6,290 nucleotides of DNA from an uncultured Rikenellaceae bacterium (lineage in GTDB: Bacteria > Bacteroidota > Bacteroidia > Bacteroidales > Rikenellaceae). The stretch is from positions 1-6,290 of the forward strand of contig CAMQUV010000072.1 in the NCBI GenBank assembly GCA_947037995.1, read 5' to 3'. Both the position numbers and the translations under genes were made by a program. Of the stretch, positions 1 to 6,290 are shown in pieces. The notes beneath the pieces were generated by a model. The model saw only the letters and a list, made by a program, of their open reading frames with translations, was not told where the DNA came from and did no database searches. Within the stretch, counting starts at the first letter, position 1; each line of letters starts with the position of its first letter.

Positions 1-2
1 TT

Positions 3-69
3 TCGAAGGCCTGTCGGGGTTTGTTCTATATTCAAGTATAGAACATCTCCGGCTGGGGGAGGCCTTCGA
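3..69. repeat. Long imperfect inverted repeat (hairpin), possible intergenic palindromic element
   Basis: The outer arms are perfect: TCGAAGGCCT at 3-12 pairs with AGGCCTTCGA at 60-69. The inner arms are perfect too: TGTTCTATA at 22-30 pairs with TATAGAACA at 37-45, around the six-base loop 31-36. Between them, 13-19 can pair with 47-53 with two G-U pairs, leaving 54-59 (TGGGGG) bulged. The whole can fold as one stem of about 26 pairs. No T-run follows on the + strand, so it does not look like a simple terminator for + strand transcription. It may be a REP-like dispersed repeat, a structured RNA, or part of a convergent terminator for a gene beyond the left edge. The pairing is seen directly; the role is unknown. 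Confidence 0.6.
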
Positions 70-244
70 TATTCTTAGCTTCGCCTATGCCATCCCAAAT
101 CACAACGGCTATGGAGTCAAAGCCTACACCACCGAGCCACCGCAACAGCCCCTAAACTCAGGCTCTCAGGGCAATAGTAAAGCCCTTTTTGCGCTGCAAT
201 CAAAAAAAAGAGACCATTCCACACCTACAATGGACAACTTTTAC
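70..244. other. Intergenic stretch without a convincing gene
   Basis: A + strand frame stays open from 2 to the TAA at 272-274, but it has no start codon inside the window, runs through the long hairpin and the promoter-like element, and shows no motif I recognise. A - strand frame is open only briefly and closes inside the long hairpin. The stretch also contains a weak stem, GAGCC at 134-138 with GGCTC at 161-165, and an eight-A run at 202-209. The left end could still be the 3' tail of a gene starting outside the window, but I see nothing that supports it. Confidence 0.4.
168..190 (+). terminator. Weak terminator-like hairpin
   Basis: AGGGC at 168-172 pairs with GCCCT at 182-186 across a nine-base loop, and the T-run 186-190 begins at the last paired base. 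Five pairs is short for an intrinsic terminator, so it may only be a weak stop for transcription coming from the left. It ends about 55 bases before the predicted -7 element of the penicillin-binding protein gene, a sensible place to insulate that promoter. Confidence 0.35.
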
Positions 245-252
245 TATCTTTG
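245..252 (+). promoter_or_regulatory. Predicted Bacteroidota -7 promoter element for the penicillin-binding protein gene
   Basis: TATCTTTG matches the Bacteroidota primary sigma factor -7 consensus TAnnTTTG in all six fixed positions. Its last base lies 48 bases before the A of the ATG at 300, leaving a leader of roughly 40 bases. No TTG or TTTG is present at the expected -33 distance (about 220-228), so this is a half-site match. There is no Shine-Dalgarno sequence before the ATG; the leader is AT-rich, as is usual in this phylum. Confidence 0.5.
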
Positions 253-299
253 CCCCTGTATGCCCATCAAATAAACTATTCAAATTACATTCATTTTAG

Positions 300-2708
300 A
301 TGCCAACAAAAGATAACAAGCCACTAGAACCACAATCGAAGAGAACGTTTCTGAGCAGATTGCGCGCCCCGCGTCGTCGTAAATTATGGACTATAATATT
401 CTGGGGGGTCATAGTCTTTCCATTTGCAACTATGCTAACCCTCATCCTTCTTATTCAGGGTGGGTTTTTCGGTACTCTCCCAACTTTCGAGGAGTTAGAA
501 AATCCGCGCTCCAACCTTTCGACCGAAGTCATTTCGGAAGATGGCAAAAATTTGGGGAGCTACTTTGTCGAAAATAGGTCGTTTGTTGAGTACGACGAAC
601 TATCGCCCTACCTCGTGCAAGCGCTTGTCTCAACTGAAGACGCGAGATTTTATACACATAGCGGAATCGACTTTATTGGACTCACTAGGGTGGCATTCAA
701 AACCGTACTCCTAGGTCAACGCCAAGGGGGAGGGTCTACAATATCACAACAACTTGCCAAAAACCTCTACCCACGTGACACAGTTACTAGGTCTGCCGTT
801 GGCAAAATGGGGATGATGGTGGTGTCGAAATTCAAAGAATGGGTCACAGGAGTGATGCTCGAACATAACTATACCAAAGAGGAAATCATTACAATGTACC
901 TCAATACGGTGGCATACGGCTCCAATTCGTTTGGAATTAAATCGGCCTCTGCTACCTTCTTTAACAAATTGCCGAGCGAACTACGCCCTGACGAAGCGGC
1001 GCTGCTTATTGGTGTGGTTAACGCGCCAACGCTCTATAGCCCTGTGCTTAACCCCAAGAATGCGCTCCGAAGACGTAATATTGTGCTGAATAGGATGAAC
1101 CAATCGGGATTCCTTAACGCCAAACAATTCGACACGCTCTCGCACTCACCTATCCAACTCGACTATAGCCCCATATCGCACAATAAAGGTATAGCTACCT
1201 ATTTTCGCGAAATGCTTAGACTATATATGACTGCTAGTAAACCTACTGAAATAGGGAAGTATCAAACAGAGTGGGACTTCCAAACGCAAAAAAAACTATG
1301 GGAAAACGACCCGCTCTATGGCTGGTGTAACAAAAATACCAAAGCGAACGGAGAACACTATAACCTATATCGCGATGGACTCAAAGTCTATACCACACTC
1401 AACTACAAACTCCAAGAGTATGCCGAAGAGGCAGTTTTTGAACAGATGAGCGAAGTGGTGCAACCGGCATTCGACAAACAACGTAAGGCATATAGCGGCA
1501 AAATCTTTTATGATGTAAGGCCTAGTGTTTACAGAAATATAATGAAACGAATCGTGACCCAGACCGATAGGTATAGAACGCTTCGCGAGTCTGGAGTCCC
1601 GGAGGATATAATCCAAAAAGATTTCGACACTAAGCGTAAGATGAAAGTCTTTAGCTATCGAGGAATGGTCGATACACTCCTGTCACCGCGTGACTCACTG
1701 ATGCACTATAAAGCGCATATGAGAGCGGCGTTCGCGGCGATGGAACCAACATCGGGACACCTACAAGCGTATGTCGGCGGAGTCGATTTTAGACACTTTA
1801 AATATGATATGGTGAGCCAAGGACGTAGACAAGTAGGCTCTACAATCAAACCCTTTGTATATACATTCGCAATTGACCACCTAGGGTACACTCCCTGCAC
1901 ACCTGTGCCCAATACCCGTGTGACGATTGAACTCGGCAACGGTGAAGTGTGGTCGCCAAAAGAATCAGGACGTATCGAGTATGATGGAAACCCTAGACAC
2001 CTAAGATGGGGACTAGCCAATTCAAGAAATAACTACTCGGCTTGGATTATGAAACAAAGCTCCCCTGAGGCGGTGGCAGATATGACCTACAAAATGGGTA
2101 TATCATCCTATGTAGCGCCTGTCTACTCGCTTTGTGTCGGTACTGCCGAAGTAACACTACTGGAGATGATTGGGGCGTTCTCAACGTTCGTTAATAGAGG
2201 GGTGCACACCCGACCACTATTTGTAACGCGGATTGAAGACAAACAAGGTAACGTACTATCATCATTCTCGCCATCAACGCAAGATGCTATCTCCGAACAA
2301 ACAGCCTATACTATGATTAATATGTTGAAAAATAATATTAGTGCTGGGACGGGAAATAGGTTGAGGTATAAGTATGGAATGATGGGAGATGTCGGTGGTA
2401 AAACAGGAACGACTGACCACAATACCGACGCGTGGTTTATGGCTGTAACGCCTAAAATTGTCGCAGGAGCGTGGGTCGGTGGCGAAGAACAGCCAACTCA
2501 CCTTACCCGTGGTGGTGAAGGTTCGATAATGGCTCTGCCTATTTTTGCCAAGTTTATGAAAAAAGTATATGCCGACCCAACTACGGGAATCACGCAGGAC
2601 GATAAATTCCTCGAACCAATTGGGGTGGTTAACTATAACTGCAACCAAGAGCAGCTTGTGTCCAACCAAACTGAGGAGCAGCAGCGCGAAGAGGAGTTCT
2701 TCGAATAA
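300..2708 (+). CDS. mrcA: Class A penicillin-binding protein 1A: bifunctional peptidoglycan glycosyltransferase / DD-transpeptidase
   Basis: Membrane-anchored enzyme (802 aa) that polymerises lipid II into glycan strands and crosslinks their peptides outside the inner membrane. A basic cytoplasmic tail (residues about 14-28) precedes one membrane segment (about 30-53). The GT51 domain shows all five motifs: EDARFYTHSG with catalytic Glu113, GGGSTISQQ at 143-151, SKFKE at 176-180 with the second acidic residue Glu180, YLN at 200-202, and RRRNIVLNRM at 257-266. After a linker containing DGLKVYTTLN, the transpeptidase domain has STIK with nucleophile Ser514 and Lys517, SRN at 575-577, and KTGT at 701-704. 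Both active sites therefore look intact. The protein ends in a short Glu/Gln-rich tail. The first ATG is chosen because the next Met (45) lies inside the membrane segment. Motif 3 starts with Ser where Arg is usual. The symbol follows common naming for this class; orthology to E. coli mrcA in detail is not claimed. Confidence 0.96.
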   Translation: MPTKDNKPLEPQSKRTFLSRLRAPRRRKLWTIIFWGVIVFPFATMLTLILLIQGGFFGTLPTFEELENPRSNLSTEVISEDGKNLGSYFVENRSFVEYDELSPYLVQALVSTEDARFYTHSGIDFIGLTRVAFKTVLLGQRQGGGSTISQQLAKNLYPRDTVTRSAVGKMGMMVVSKFKEWVTGVMLEHNYTKEEIITMYLNTVAYGSNSFGIKSASATFFNKLPSELRPDEAALLIGVVNAPTLYSPVLNPKNALRRRNIVLNRMNQSGFLNAKQFDTLSHSPIQLDYSPISHNKGIATYFREMLRLYMTASKPTEIGKYQTEWDFQTQKKLWENDPLYGWCNKNTKANGEHYNLYRDGLKVYTTLNYKLQEYAEEAVFEQMSEVVQPAFDKQRKAYSGKIFYDVRPSVYRNIMKRIVTQTDRYRTLRESGVPEDIIQKDFDTKRKMKVFSYRGMVDTLLSPRDSLMHYKAHMRAAFAAMEPTSGHLQAYVGGVDFRHFKYDMVSQGRRQVGSTIKPFVYTFAIDHLGYTPCTPVPNTRVTIELGNGEVWSPKESGRIEYDGNPRHLRWGLANSRNNYSAWIMKQSSPEAVADMTYKMGISSYVAPVYSLCVGTAEVTLLEMIGAFSTFVNRGVHTRPLFVTRIEDKQGNVLSSFSPSTQDAISEQTAYTMINMLKNNISAGTGNRLRYKYGMMGDVGGKTGTTDHNTDAWFMAVTPKIVAGAWVGGEEQPTHLTRGGEGSIMALPIFAKFMKKVYADPTTGITQDDKFLEPIGVVNYNCNQEQLVSNQTEEQQREEEFFE

Positions 2709-2713
2709 ATTTG
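2706..2713 (+). promoter_or_regulatory. Predicted -7 promoter element for asd, overlapping the upstream stop codon
   Basis: TAAATTTG matches TAnnTTTG fully, and its first three bases are the TAA stop of the penicillin-binding protein gene. It ends 47 bases before the asd ATG, almost the same distance as in the preceding gene. There is no TTG at the usual -33 distance (about 2680-2690), so strength is uncertain and read-through from the upstream gene is also possible; no terminator hairpin is visible in 2709-2759. Confidence 0.45.
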
Positions 2714-2759
2714 GTGACGAGATAAATTAAAAACCAACCATAAATAAATATAAAGAATA

Positions 2760-3752
2760 ATGAAAGTAGCAGTTTTTGGAGCAACCGGCCTAGTGGGCTC
2801 GGTGATGCTCGAAGTACTCAAAGAACGTAATTTTCCGGTAACGGAGCTAATCCCTATCGCCTCACCTCGTTCTAAAGGGAAGCTAATCGAATTCTCGGGC
2901 AAGAGTTATGCAGTGGTAACACCACAGGAAGGGCTAGATATGAAACCAGCATTAGCGATATTTTCGGCAGGTGGCGACACCTCTCTCGAGTGGGCGCCTA
3001 AGTTCGCCGAGGCTGGATGCTATGTTGTTGATAACTCGTCGGCGTGGCGAATGGACGAAACCAAAAAACTTATAATACCTGAGATTAATGCTTCGGTGTT
3101 GACTAAGGACGATATGATTATCGCAAACCCTAATTGCTCAACTATACAAATGCTAGTAGCGCTAGCGCCTATCCACGAAGCCTATAAAATCCGCCGCATT
3201 GTGGTCTCGACCTACCAGGCTATAACGGGGACGGGGGTTAAAGCCGTTACACAAATGCAAAACGAGCGCGAAGGCGTTAAAGGAGATATGGCGTATCCCT
3301 ATGAGATTGACCAAAACTGCATACCGCATTGCGACTCATTTTTGGACAACGGCTATACCAAAGAGGAGATGAAACTTGTTAATGAGACCCATAAGATACT
3401 CGACAAAACTATCAAGGTAAGCCCAACAGCTGTAAGAGTACCGGTAGTGGGGGGACATAGCGAAAGTATTAATGTAGAGTGCGAACAGCCGTTCACAATT
3501 GCGGCAGTTAGATGGTTGCTCGAACATTCAAAAGGAATTGTTGTGCTTGACAACCCGGCTAAATTAGAGTACCCAATGCCCCGTATGGCTCATCATAAGA
3601 ACGAAGTTTTTGTGGGCAGGCTAAGAATGGATGTATCGAATCCTCAGGCACTTAATATGTGGGTTGTGGCAGATAATTTGCGCAAGGGTGCGGCAACTAA
3701 TGCGGTACAGATATCAGAATATTTACTAGAGCAAGGATTTATACAGGCCTAG
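2760..3752 (+). CDS. asd: Aspartate-semialdehyde dehydrogenase
   Basis: Cytoplasmic NADPH enzyme that reduces L-aspartyl-4-phosphate to aspartate-4-semialdehyde, the branch point to lysine/diaminopimelate, threonine and methionine. The 330 aa length fits the family. The Rossmann loop GATGLVG is at 7-13, the cofactor-binding SPRSKGK at 35-41, the catalytic Cys126 in NPNCST, the active-site Gln153 in STYQAITGTG, and the acid-base His233 in VPVVGGHSES. Arg226 just before this is the likely substrate-binding arginine. No expected residue is missing. The ATG at 2760 is chosen because the dinucleotide-binding strand KVAVFGATG starts immediately after it. The gene lies 51 bases after the penicillin-binding protein gene and ends before a strong terminator. 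Its product feeds diaminopimelate synthesis for peptidoglycan, but a functional reason for adjacency is only inference. Confidence 0.97.
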   Translation: MKVAVFGATGLVGSVMLEVLKERNFPVTELIPIASPRSKGKLIEFSGKSYAVVTPQEGLDMKPALAIFSAGGDTSLEWAPKFAEAGCYVVDNSSAWRMDETKKLIIPEINASVLTKDDMIIANPNCSTIQMLVALAPIHEAYKIRRIVVSTYQAITGTGVKAVTQMQNEREGVKGDMAYPYEIDQNCIPHCDSFLDNGYTKEEMKLVNETHKILDKTIKVSPTAVRVPVVGGHSESINVECEQPFTIAAVRWLLEHSKGIVVLDNPAKLEYPMPRMAHHKNEVFVGRLRMDVSNPQALNMWVVADNLRKGAATNAVQISEYLLEQGFIQA

Positions 3753-3791
3753 TGTGGCTAACAACCTTATTTGTAGAGATAAATTAACGAG

Positions 3792-3822
3792 CCCACACTT
3801 ATATATAATAGGTGTGGGTTTT
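3792..3822 (+). terminator. Intrinsic terminator after asd
   Basis: CCCACAC at 3792-3798 pairs perfectly with GTGTGGG at 3812-3818. The stem can extend inward by a T-G pair and three A-T pairs (3799-3802 with 3808-3811) to 11 pairs around a five-base loop, and TTTT follows at 3819-3822. It starts 40 bases after the asd stop and should end transcription from the left. It lies only 42 bases before the sdaA start codon, so an attenuator role in the sdaA leader cannot be excluded. Confidence 0.82.
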
Positions 3823-3851
3823 GCAAGAAGAAAGAATCAATTTTAAATTAA
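3820..3851 (+). promoter_or_regulatory. Weak candidate promoter for sdaA overlapping the terminator T-run
   Basis: TTTG at 3820-3823 could be a -33 element and TAAATTAA at 3844-3851 a degenerate -7 element (TA and the first TT match, the final TG does not), with 20 bases between. Transcription would start only a few bases before the ATG. No full TAnnTTTG occurs between the asd stop and sdaA; the nearest string, TTATTTG at 3767-3773, lacks the two spacer bases. The call is tentative and made mainly because sdaA sits behind a strong terminator and needs a promoter. Confidence 0.22.
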
Positions 3852-3864
3852 TATAGAATATATA

Positions 3865-5082
3865 ATGGAATCAATCAAAGGAATATACCGCATAGGCAAT
3901 GGCCCCTCTTCGTCACACACGATGGGACCGCGCCGCGCTGCCCAGGAATTTTTGGAGCGCAACGCAGATGCTTTTTCGTTCCGCGTGACACTTTACGGTT
4001 CGTTGGCAGCAACGGGCGCGGGTCACCTTACGGATGTGGCAATTTTGCAGATTTTGGAACCTGTGGGTCATACTGAGATAGTGTGGGAGCCGAAGGTGTA
4101 TTTAGATTTCCATCCTAATGGAATGAAGTTCGAGGGCTTTGATAAGCAGGGAGGGGTTTTGGAGAGCTGGACTATATATAGTATAGGAGGAGGGTCGCTG
4201 GCCAATGAGAAGAGCAATGCTTCGGAGAAGACTCTGCCGTCGTTGGTGTATGATTTGAATAATATTGGAGGGATATTGGATTGGTGCGAGAAAAATGGAA
4301 CGAGTTATTGGGAGTATGTCGAGAAACACGAGGGCAAGGAGATTTGGGATTACCTGGCTAATGTCTGGAGAGTTATGCGCGCCGCAGTTGAGCGCGGCCT
4401 TGAGGCCGAGGGCGTTTTGCCGGGTGGGCTAGGAGTTCGCCGCAAATCGGGTGTTTACTATATTAAGAGCAAAGGCTATACTGATGCAATGCGTAATAGG
4501 GGGCTGGTTTATGCCTATGCCCTGGCTACTTCTGAGGAGAATGCGGCAGGAGGAGAGATAGTTACGGCTCCAACTTGTGGGTCGTCGGGTGTTTTGCCTG
4601 CAGTTTTGTATCATTTGCAGACTTCGAGAAACTTTAGCGACACAAAGATATTGAGAGCATTGGCAACGGCGGGTATATTCGGCGCAGTGGTAAAGCGCAA
4701 TGCGTCTGTGAGCGGGGCAGAGGTGGGATGTCAGGGTGAGGTGGGCGTGGCTTGTGCAATGGCATCGGCAGCTGCTAGTCAGTTGTTTGGTGGCACACCG
4801 GCACAGATTGAGTACGCAGCAGAGATGGGTCTTGAGCACCATTTGGGCTTGACTTGCGACCCGATATGTGGATTGGTACAGATACCTTGCATCGAGCGCA
4901 ATGCATTTGCGGCGGCTCGAGCTTTAGATTCGAATATATTTGCGGGCTATTCGGATGGTCGGCATAGGGTGAGCTTTGATAAAGTTGTGGAGGTAATGCG
5001 CCAGACTGGTCACGATTTGCCAAGTTTATATAAGGAGACTTCCGAAGGAGGATTGGCTTTGCCTTTCTTGCCACGCGAATAA
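3865..5082 (+). CDS. sdaA: L-serine ammonia-lyase (L-serine dehydratase), single-chain iron-sulphur type
   Basis: Cytoplasmic, oxygen-sensitive [4Fe-4S] enzyme that converts L-serine to pyruvate and ammonia. At 405 aa it is a single-chain form with the beta domain first (about 1-140, signature GPSSSHTMGPRRAA at 13-26) and the catalytic alpha domain after about 155 (TAPTCGSSGVLP at 234-245, SGAEVGCQGEVG at 283-294, CDPICGLVQIPCIERN at 331-346). Cys289, Cys331 and Cys342 have the spacing (42 and 11) of the three internal cluster ligands I recall for the Legionella enzyme. The usual near-terminal cysteine is absent: the protein ends LPFLPRE. An extra cysteine, Cys335, stands where Gly or Ala is common. 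The ATG is chosen because IYRIGNGPSSSH begins at once, as in the family. The gene is notably G- and TTG-rich compared with the genes to its left. It follows a terminator by 42 bases. Confidence 0.95.
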   Translation: MESIKGIYRIGNGPSSSHTMGPRRAAQEFLERNADAFSFRVTLYGSLAATGAGHLTDVAILQILEPVGHTEIVWEPKVYLDFHPNGMKFEGFDKQGGVLESWTIYSIGGGSLANEKSNASEKTLPSLVYDLNNIGGILDWCEKNGTSYWEYVEKHEGKEIWDYLANVWRVMRAAVERGLEAEGVLPGGLGVRRKSGVYYIKSKGYTDAMRNRGLVYAYALATSEENAAGGEIVTAPTCGSSGVLPAVLYHLQTSRNFSDTKILRALATAGIFGAVVKRNASVSGAEVGCQGEVGVACAMASAAASQLFGGTPAQIEYAAEMGLEHHLGLTCDPICGLVQIPCIERNAFAAARALDSNIFAGYSDGRHRVSFDKVVEVMRQTGHDLPSLYKETSEGGLALPFLPRE

Positions 5083-5087
5083 GTTTG
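5058..5087 (+). promoter_or_regulatory. Predicted Bacteroidota promoter for the MATE gene, inside the end of sdaA
   Basis: TTTG at 5058-5061 (-33-like) is followed after 18 bases by TAAGTTTG at 5080-5087, a full match to TAnnTTTG. The first three bases of the -7 element are the sdaA TAA stop. This is the only site in the window where both elements are present. It ends 41 bases before the MATE ATG. No terminator hairpin is visible in 5083-5127, so read-through from sdaA is also possible. Confidence 0.5.
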
Positions 5088-5127
5088 GGGTGTTAATTAT
5101 AGTATATAGGTTTTAAGTAAATAAATT

Positions 5128-6290
5128 ATGACACGACAGATACTTCGTTTGGCAGGTCCTAGCATAATATCGAATATTACGATACCACTAGTAGGTATGG
5201 TCGATTTGATAATGGTTGGATGGCTCGGTGGCGACTCGTTGATAGCGGGATTGGCTGTTGGGACAACGATATTCAACTTTTTGTATTGGAATTTCGGATT
5301 TCTGCGAATGGGTACTGGCGGCTTCACGGCTCAGGCTTACGGAGCGAGAGATTTCCGATTGGCTGTCCAGACGCTTGTAAGAGCGTTGGTTCTCGCGGTG
5401 ATGATTGGTGCGGCAATGCTGCTGCTTCAAGTGCCCGTTTTGGAGCTGTCTCTCTCTACGATTGAGAGCTCGCAGGGGGTGGAGAATTATGTGGTCGGCT
5501 ATTTTTATGGGCGGATATGGGCAGCACCAGCAACCCTGTCGCTCTATGCCTTCAAAGGGTGGTTCATCGGTATGCAAAACTCTAAATCACCAATGTGGAT
5601 AGCGCTGTTAATCAATTCAGTGAATGTCGGGGCGAGCTACTTTTTGGCGTTCACTATGGGCTGGGGTATCGCCGGAATCGGCGCAGGAACAGCAATAGCA
5701 CAGTGGAGCGGGGTGATACTAGCTGTAATTATATTGAAAAAAAGCTATGGCAAACTGTTTAGAGGCTTTAGCTTCGATGGCATTTTGGATAGGGTAGAGT
5801 TGGTCAAATTCTTTAAAGTCAATCGCGATATATTTATTAGAACGCTGTGCCTGGTCGTTGTCTTTACCTATTTCACGATAGCCTCTAGTCATATGGGCGA
5901 CACTGTCCTTGCGGCTAATTCGCTGATGATGCAACTGTTTATGCTGTTTTCTTATTTGATGGATGGCTTCGCACACGCTGGCGAGGCGCTGGCAGGTAAA
6001 TATTATGGAGCGGGTAATGGCGCGCAGTTGCGCAAAACGGTGATACGAGTAATCCAAATCGGAGCGGTCATATCACTGCTTTGTACACTTATATATGTAC
6101 TGTGGGGCGAAAACGTGCTAATGATATTTAGCCCCTCCGAAGAACTCCTTGCCGTGGCTCACGAATATATCGGATGGGCTATGATGATTCCGCTGGTTAG
6201 CTTCCTGGCATTTATTGTCGAAGGGTTTTTGGTCGGCATCACAGCGTCTTATGTTATGCGTAATGCTGTGCTGATTGCATCGGTAATGTT
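5128..6290 (+). CDS. MATE family efflux transporter, DinF-like subgroup (3' end outside the window)
   Basis: Multi-pass inner-membrane antiporter that uses a cation gradient to export small molecules; substrate unknown. The frame is open from the ATG to the right edge, giving 387 residues of an expected roughly 430-450, so about the last one or two helices are missing. The N-terminus goes straight into helix 1 (about 10-31) with Asp26 in VGMVDLIMVG, the position of the conserved helix-1 aspartate. Further family features are GTGGFTAQAYG at 62-72, NRDIFIRTL at 232-240, and FSYLMDGFAHAGEALAGKYYG at 274-294; the last two resemble the DinF branch. Hydrophobic segments recur throughout, with short basic loops such as KKSYGKLFR at 204-212. 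It starts 45 bases after sdaA, preceded by an AT-rich leader without a Shine-Dalgarno sequence. No internal stop or frameshift is seen. Confidence 0.93.
   Translation, partial: MTRQILRLAGPSIISNITIPLVGMVDLIMVGWLGGDSLIAGLAVGTTIFNFLYWNFGFLRMGTGGFTAQAYGARDFRLAVQTLVRALVLAVMIGAAMLLLQVPVLELSLSTIESSQGVENYVVGYFYGRIWAAPATLSLYAFKGWFIGMQNSKSPMWIALLINSVNVGASYFLAFTMGWGIAGIGAGTAIAQWSGVILAVIILKKSYGKLFRGFSFDGILDRVELVKFFKVNRDIFIRTLCLVVVFTYFTIASSHMGDTVLAANSLMMQLFMLFSYLMDGFAHAGEALAGKYYGAGNGAQLRKTVIRVIQIGAVISLLCTLIYVLWGENVLMIFSPSEELLAVAHEYIGWAMMIPLVSFLAFIVEGFLVGITASYVMRNAVLIASVM

Noticed and set aside
20..152. Short - strand open frame ending inside the long hairpin
   Set aside because: It is about 40 codons, has no ATG start and no family resemblance I can defend.
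2..274. Open + strand frame of about 90 codons running in from the left edge
   Set aside because: It spans the long hairpin and the predicted promoter, has no recognisable motif, and I see no support for it as the end of a real protein.
1288..1295. Run of eight A in the penicillin-binding protein gene as a possible phase-variation tract
   Set aside because: It encodes ordinary Lys codons in frame, and a single eight-base A-run in an AT-rich genome is weak evidence for programmed slippage.
1706..2669. Antisense open frames within the penicillin-binding protein gene
   Set aside because: They lie opposite a complete gene with all catalytic motifs and contain no recognisable domain; they are shadows of its codon use. 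The same holds for the antisense frames in asd and sdaA.
2760..5082. asd and sdaA as one amino-acid operon
   Set aside because: A strong intrinsic terminator at 3792-3822 separates them, and one makes biosynthetic precursor while the other degrades serine.
5220..5602. Two short + strand frames in other phases at the start of the MATE gene
   Set aside because: The MATE frame from 5128 is continuous to the right edge and carries family motifs; the short frames overlap it out of phase.
1..6290. CRISPR array, insertion sequence, tRNA or rRNA gene, phage or defence system
   Set aside because: No regular spaced repeats, no transposase or recombinase domain, no cloverleaf or rRNA sequence was recognised on either strand.

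Overview
The window looks like ordinary chromosome from a member of the Bacteroidota, probably Bacteroidales. Four things point there: (1) matches to the Bacteroidota -7 promoter element TAnnTTTG lie upstream of three of the four genes; (2) start codons follow AT-rich leaders with no Shine-Dalgarno sequence; (3) the class A penicillin-binding protein has the linker and motif style familiar from that phylum; (4) L-serine dehydratase is in the single-chain iron-sulphur form. I cannot name the genus from sequence alone.

Layout: bases 1-299 hold no convincing gene. They carry a long imperfect hairpin (3-69), smaller stems (134-165 and 168-190) and a likely promoter (245-252). Four genes follow, all on the + strand: a bifunctional class A penicillin-binding protein (300-2708), aspartate-semialdehyde dehydrogenase asd (2760-3752), L-serine ammonia-lyase sdaA (3865-5082), and a DinF-type MATE transporter (5128 to the right edge, C-terminus cut off). 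A strong intrinsic terminator (3792-3822) separates asd from sdaA.

The genes do not form an obvious single-purpose operon. The penicillin-binding protein polymerises and crosslinks peptidoglycan. Asd makes the semialdehyde that leads to diaminopimelate (a peptidoglycan building block), lysine, threonine and methionine. SdaA degrades serine to pyruvate and ammonia. The MATE protein is a membrane exporter of unknown substrate. The Asd to cell-wall link is real biochemistry, but using it to explain the gene order is inference.

I found no mobile element, CRISPR array, tRNA, rRNA or convincing new system. The most interesting points are non-coding or fine-scale: the hairpin-rich left end; two gene junctions where the stop codon of one gene forms the first bases of the next gene's -7 element; a strong base-composition difference between neighbouring co-oriented genes; and an unusual cysteine arrangement in the serine dehydratase.
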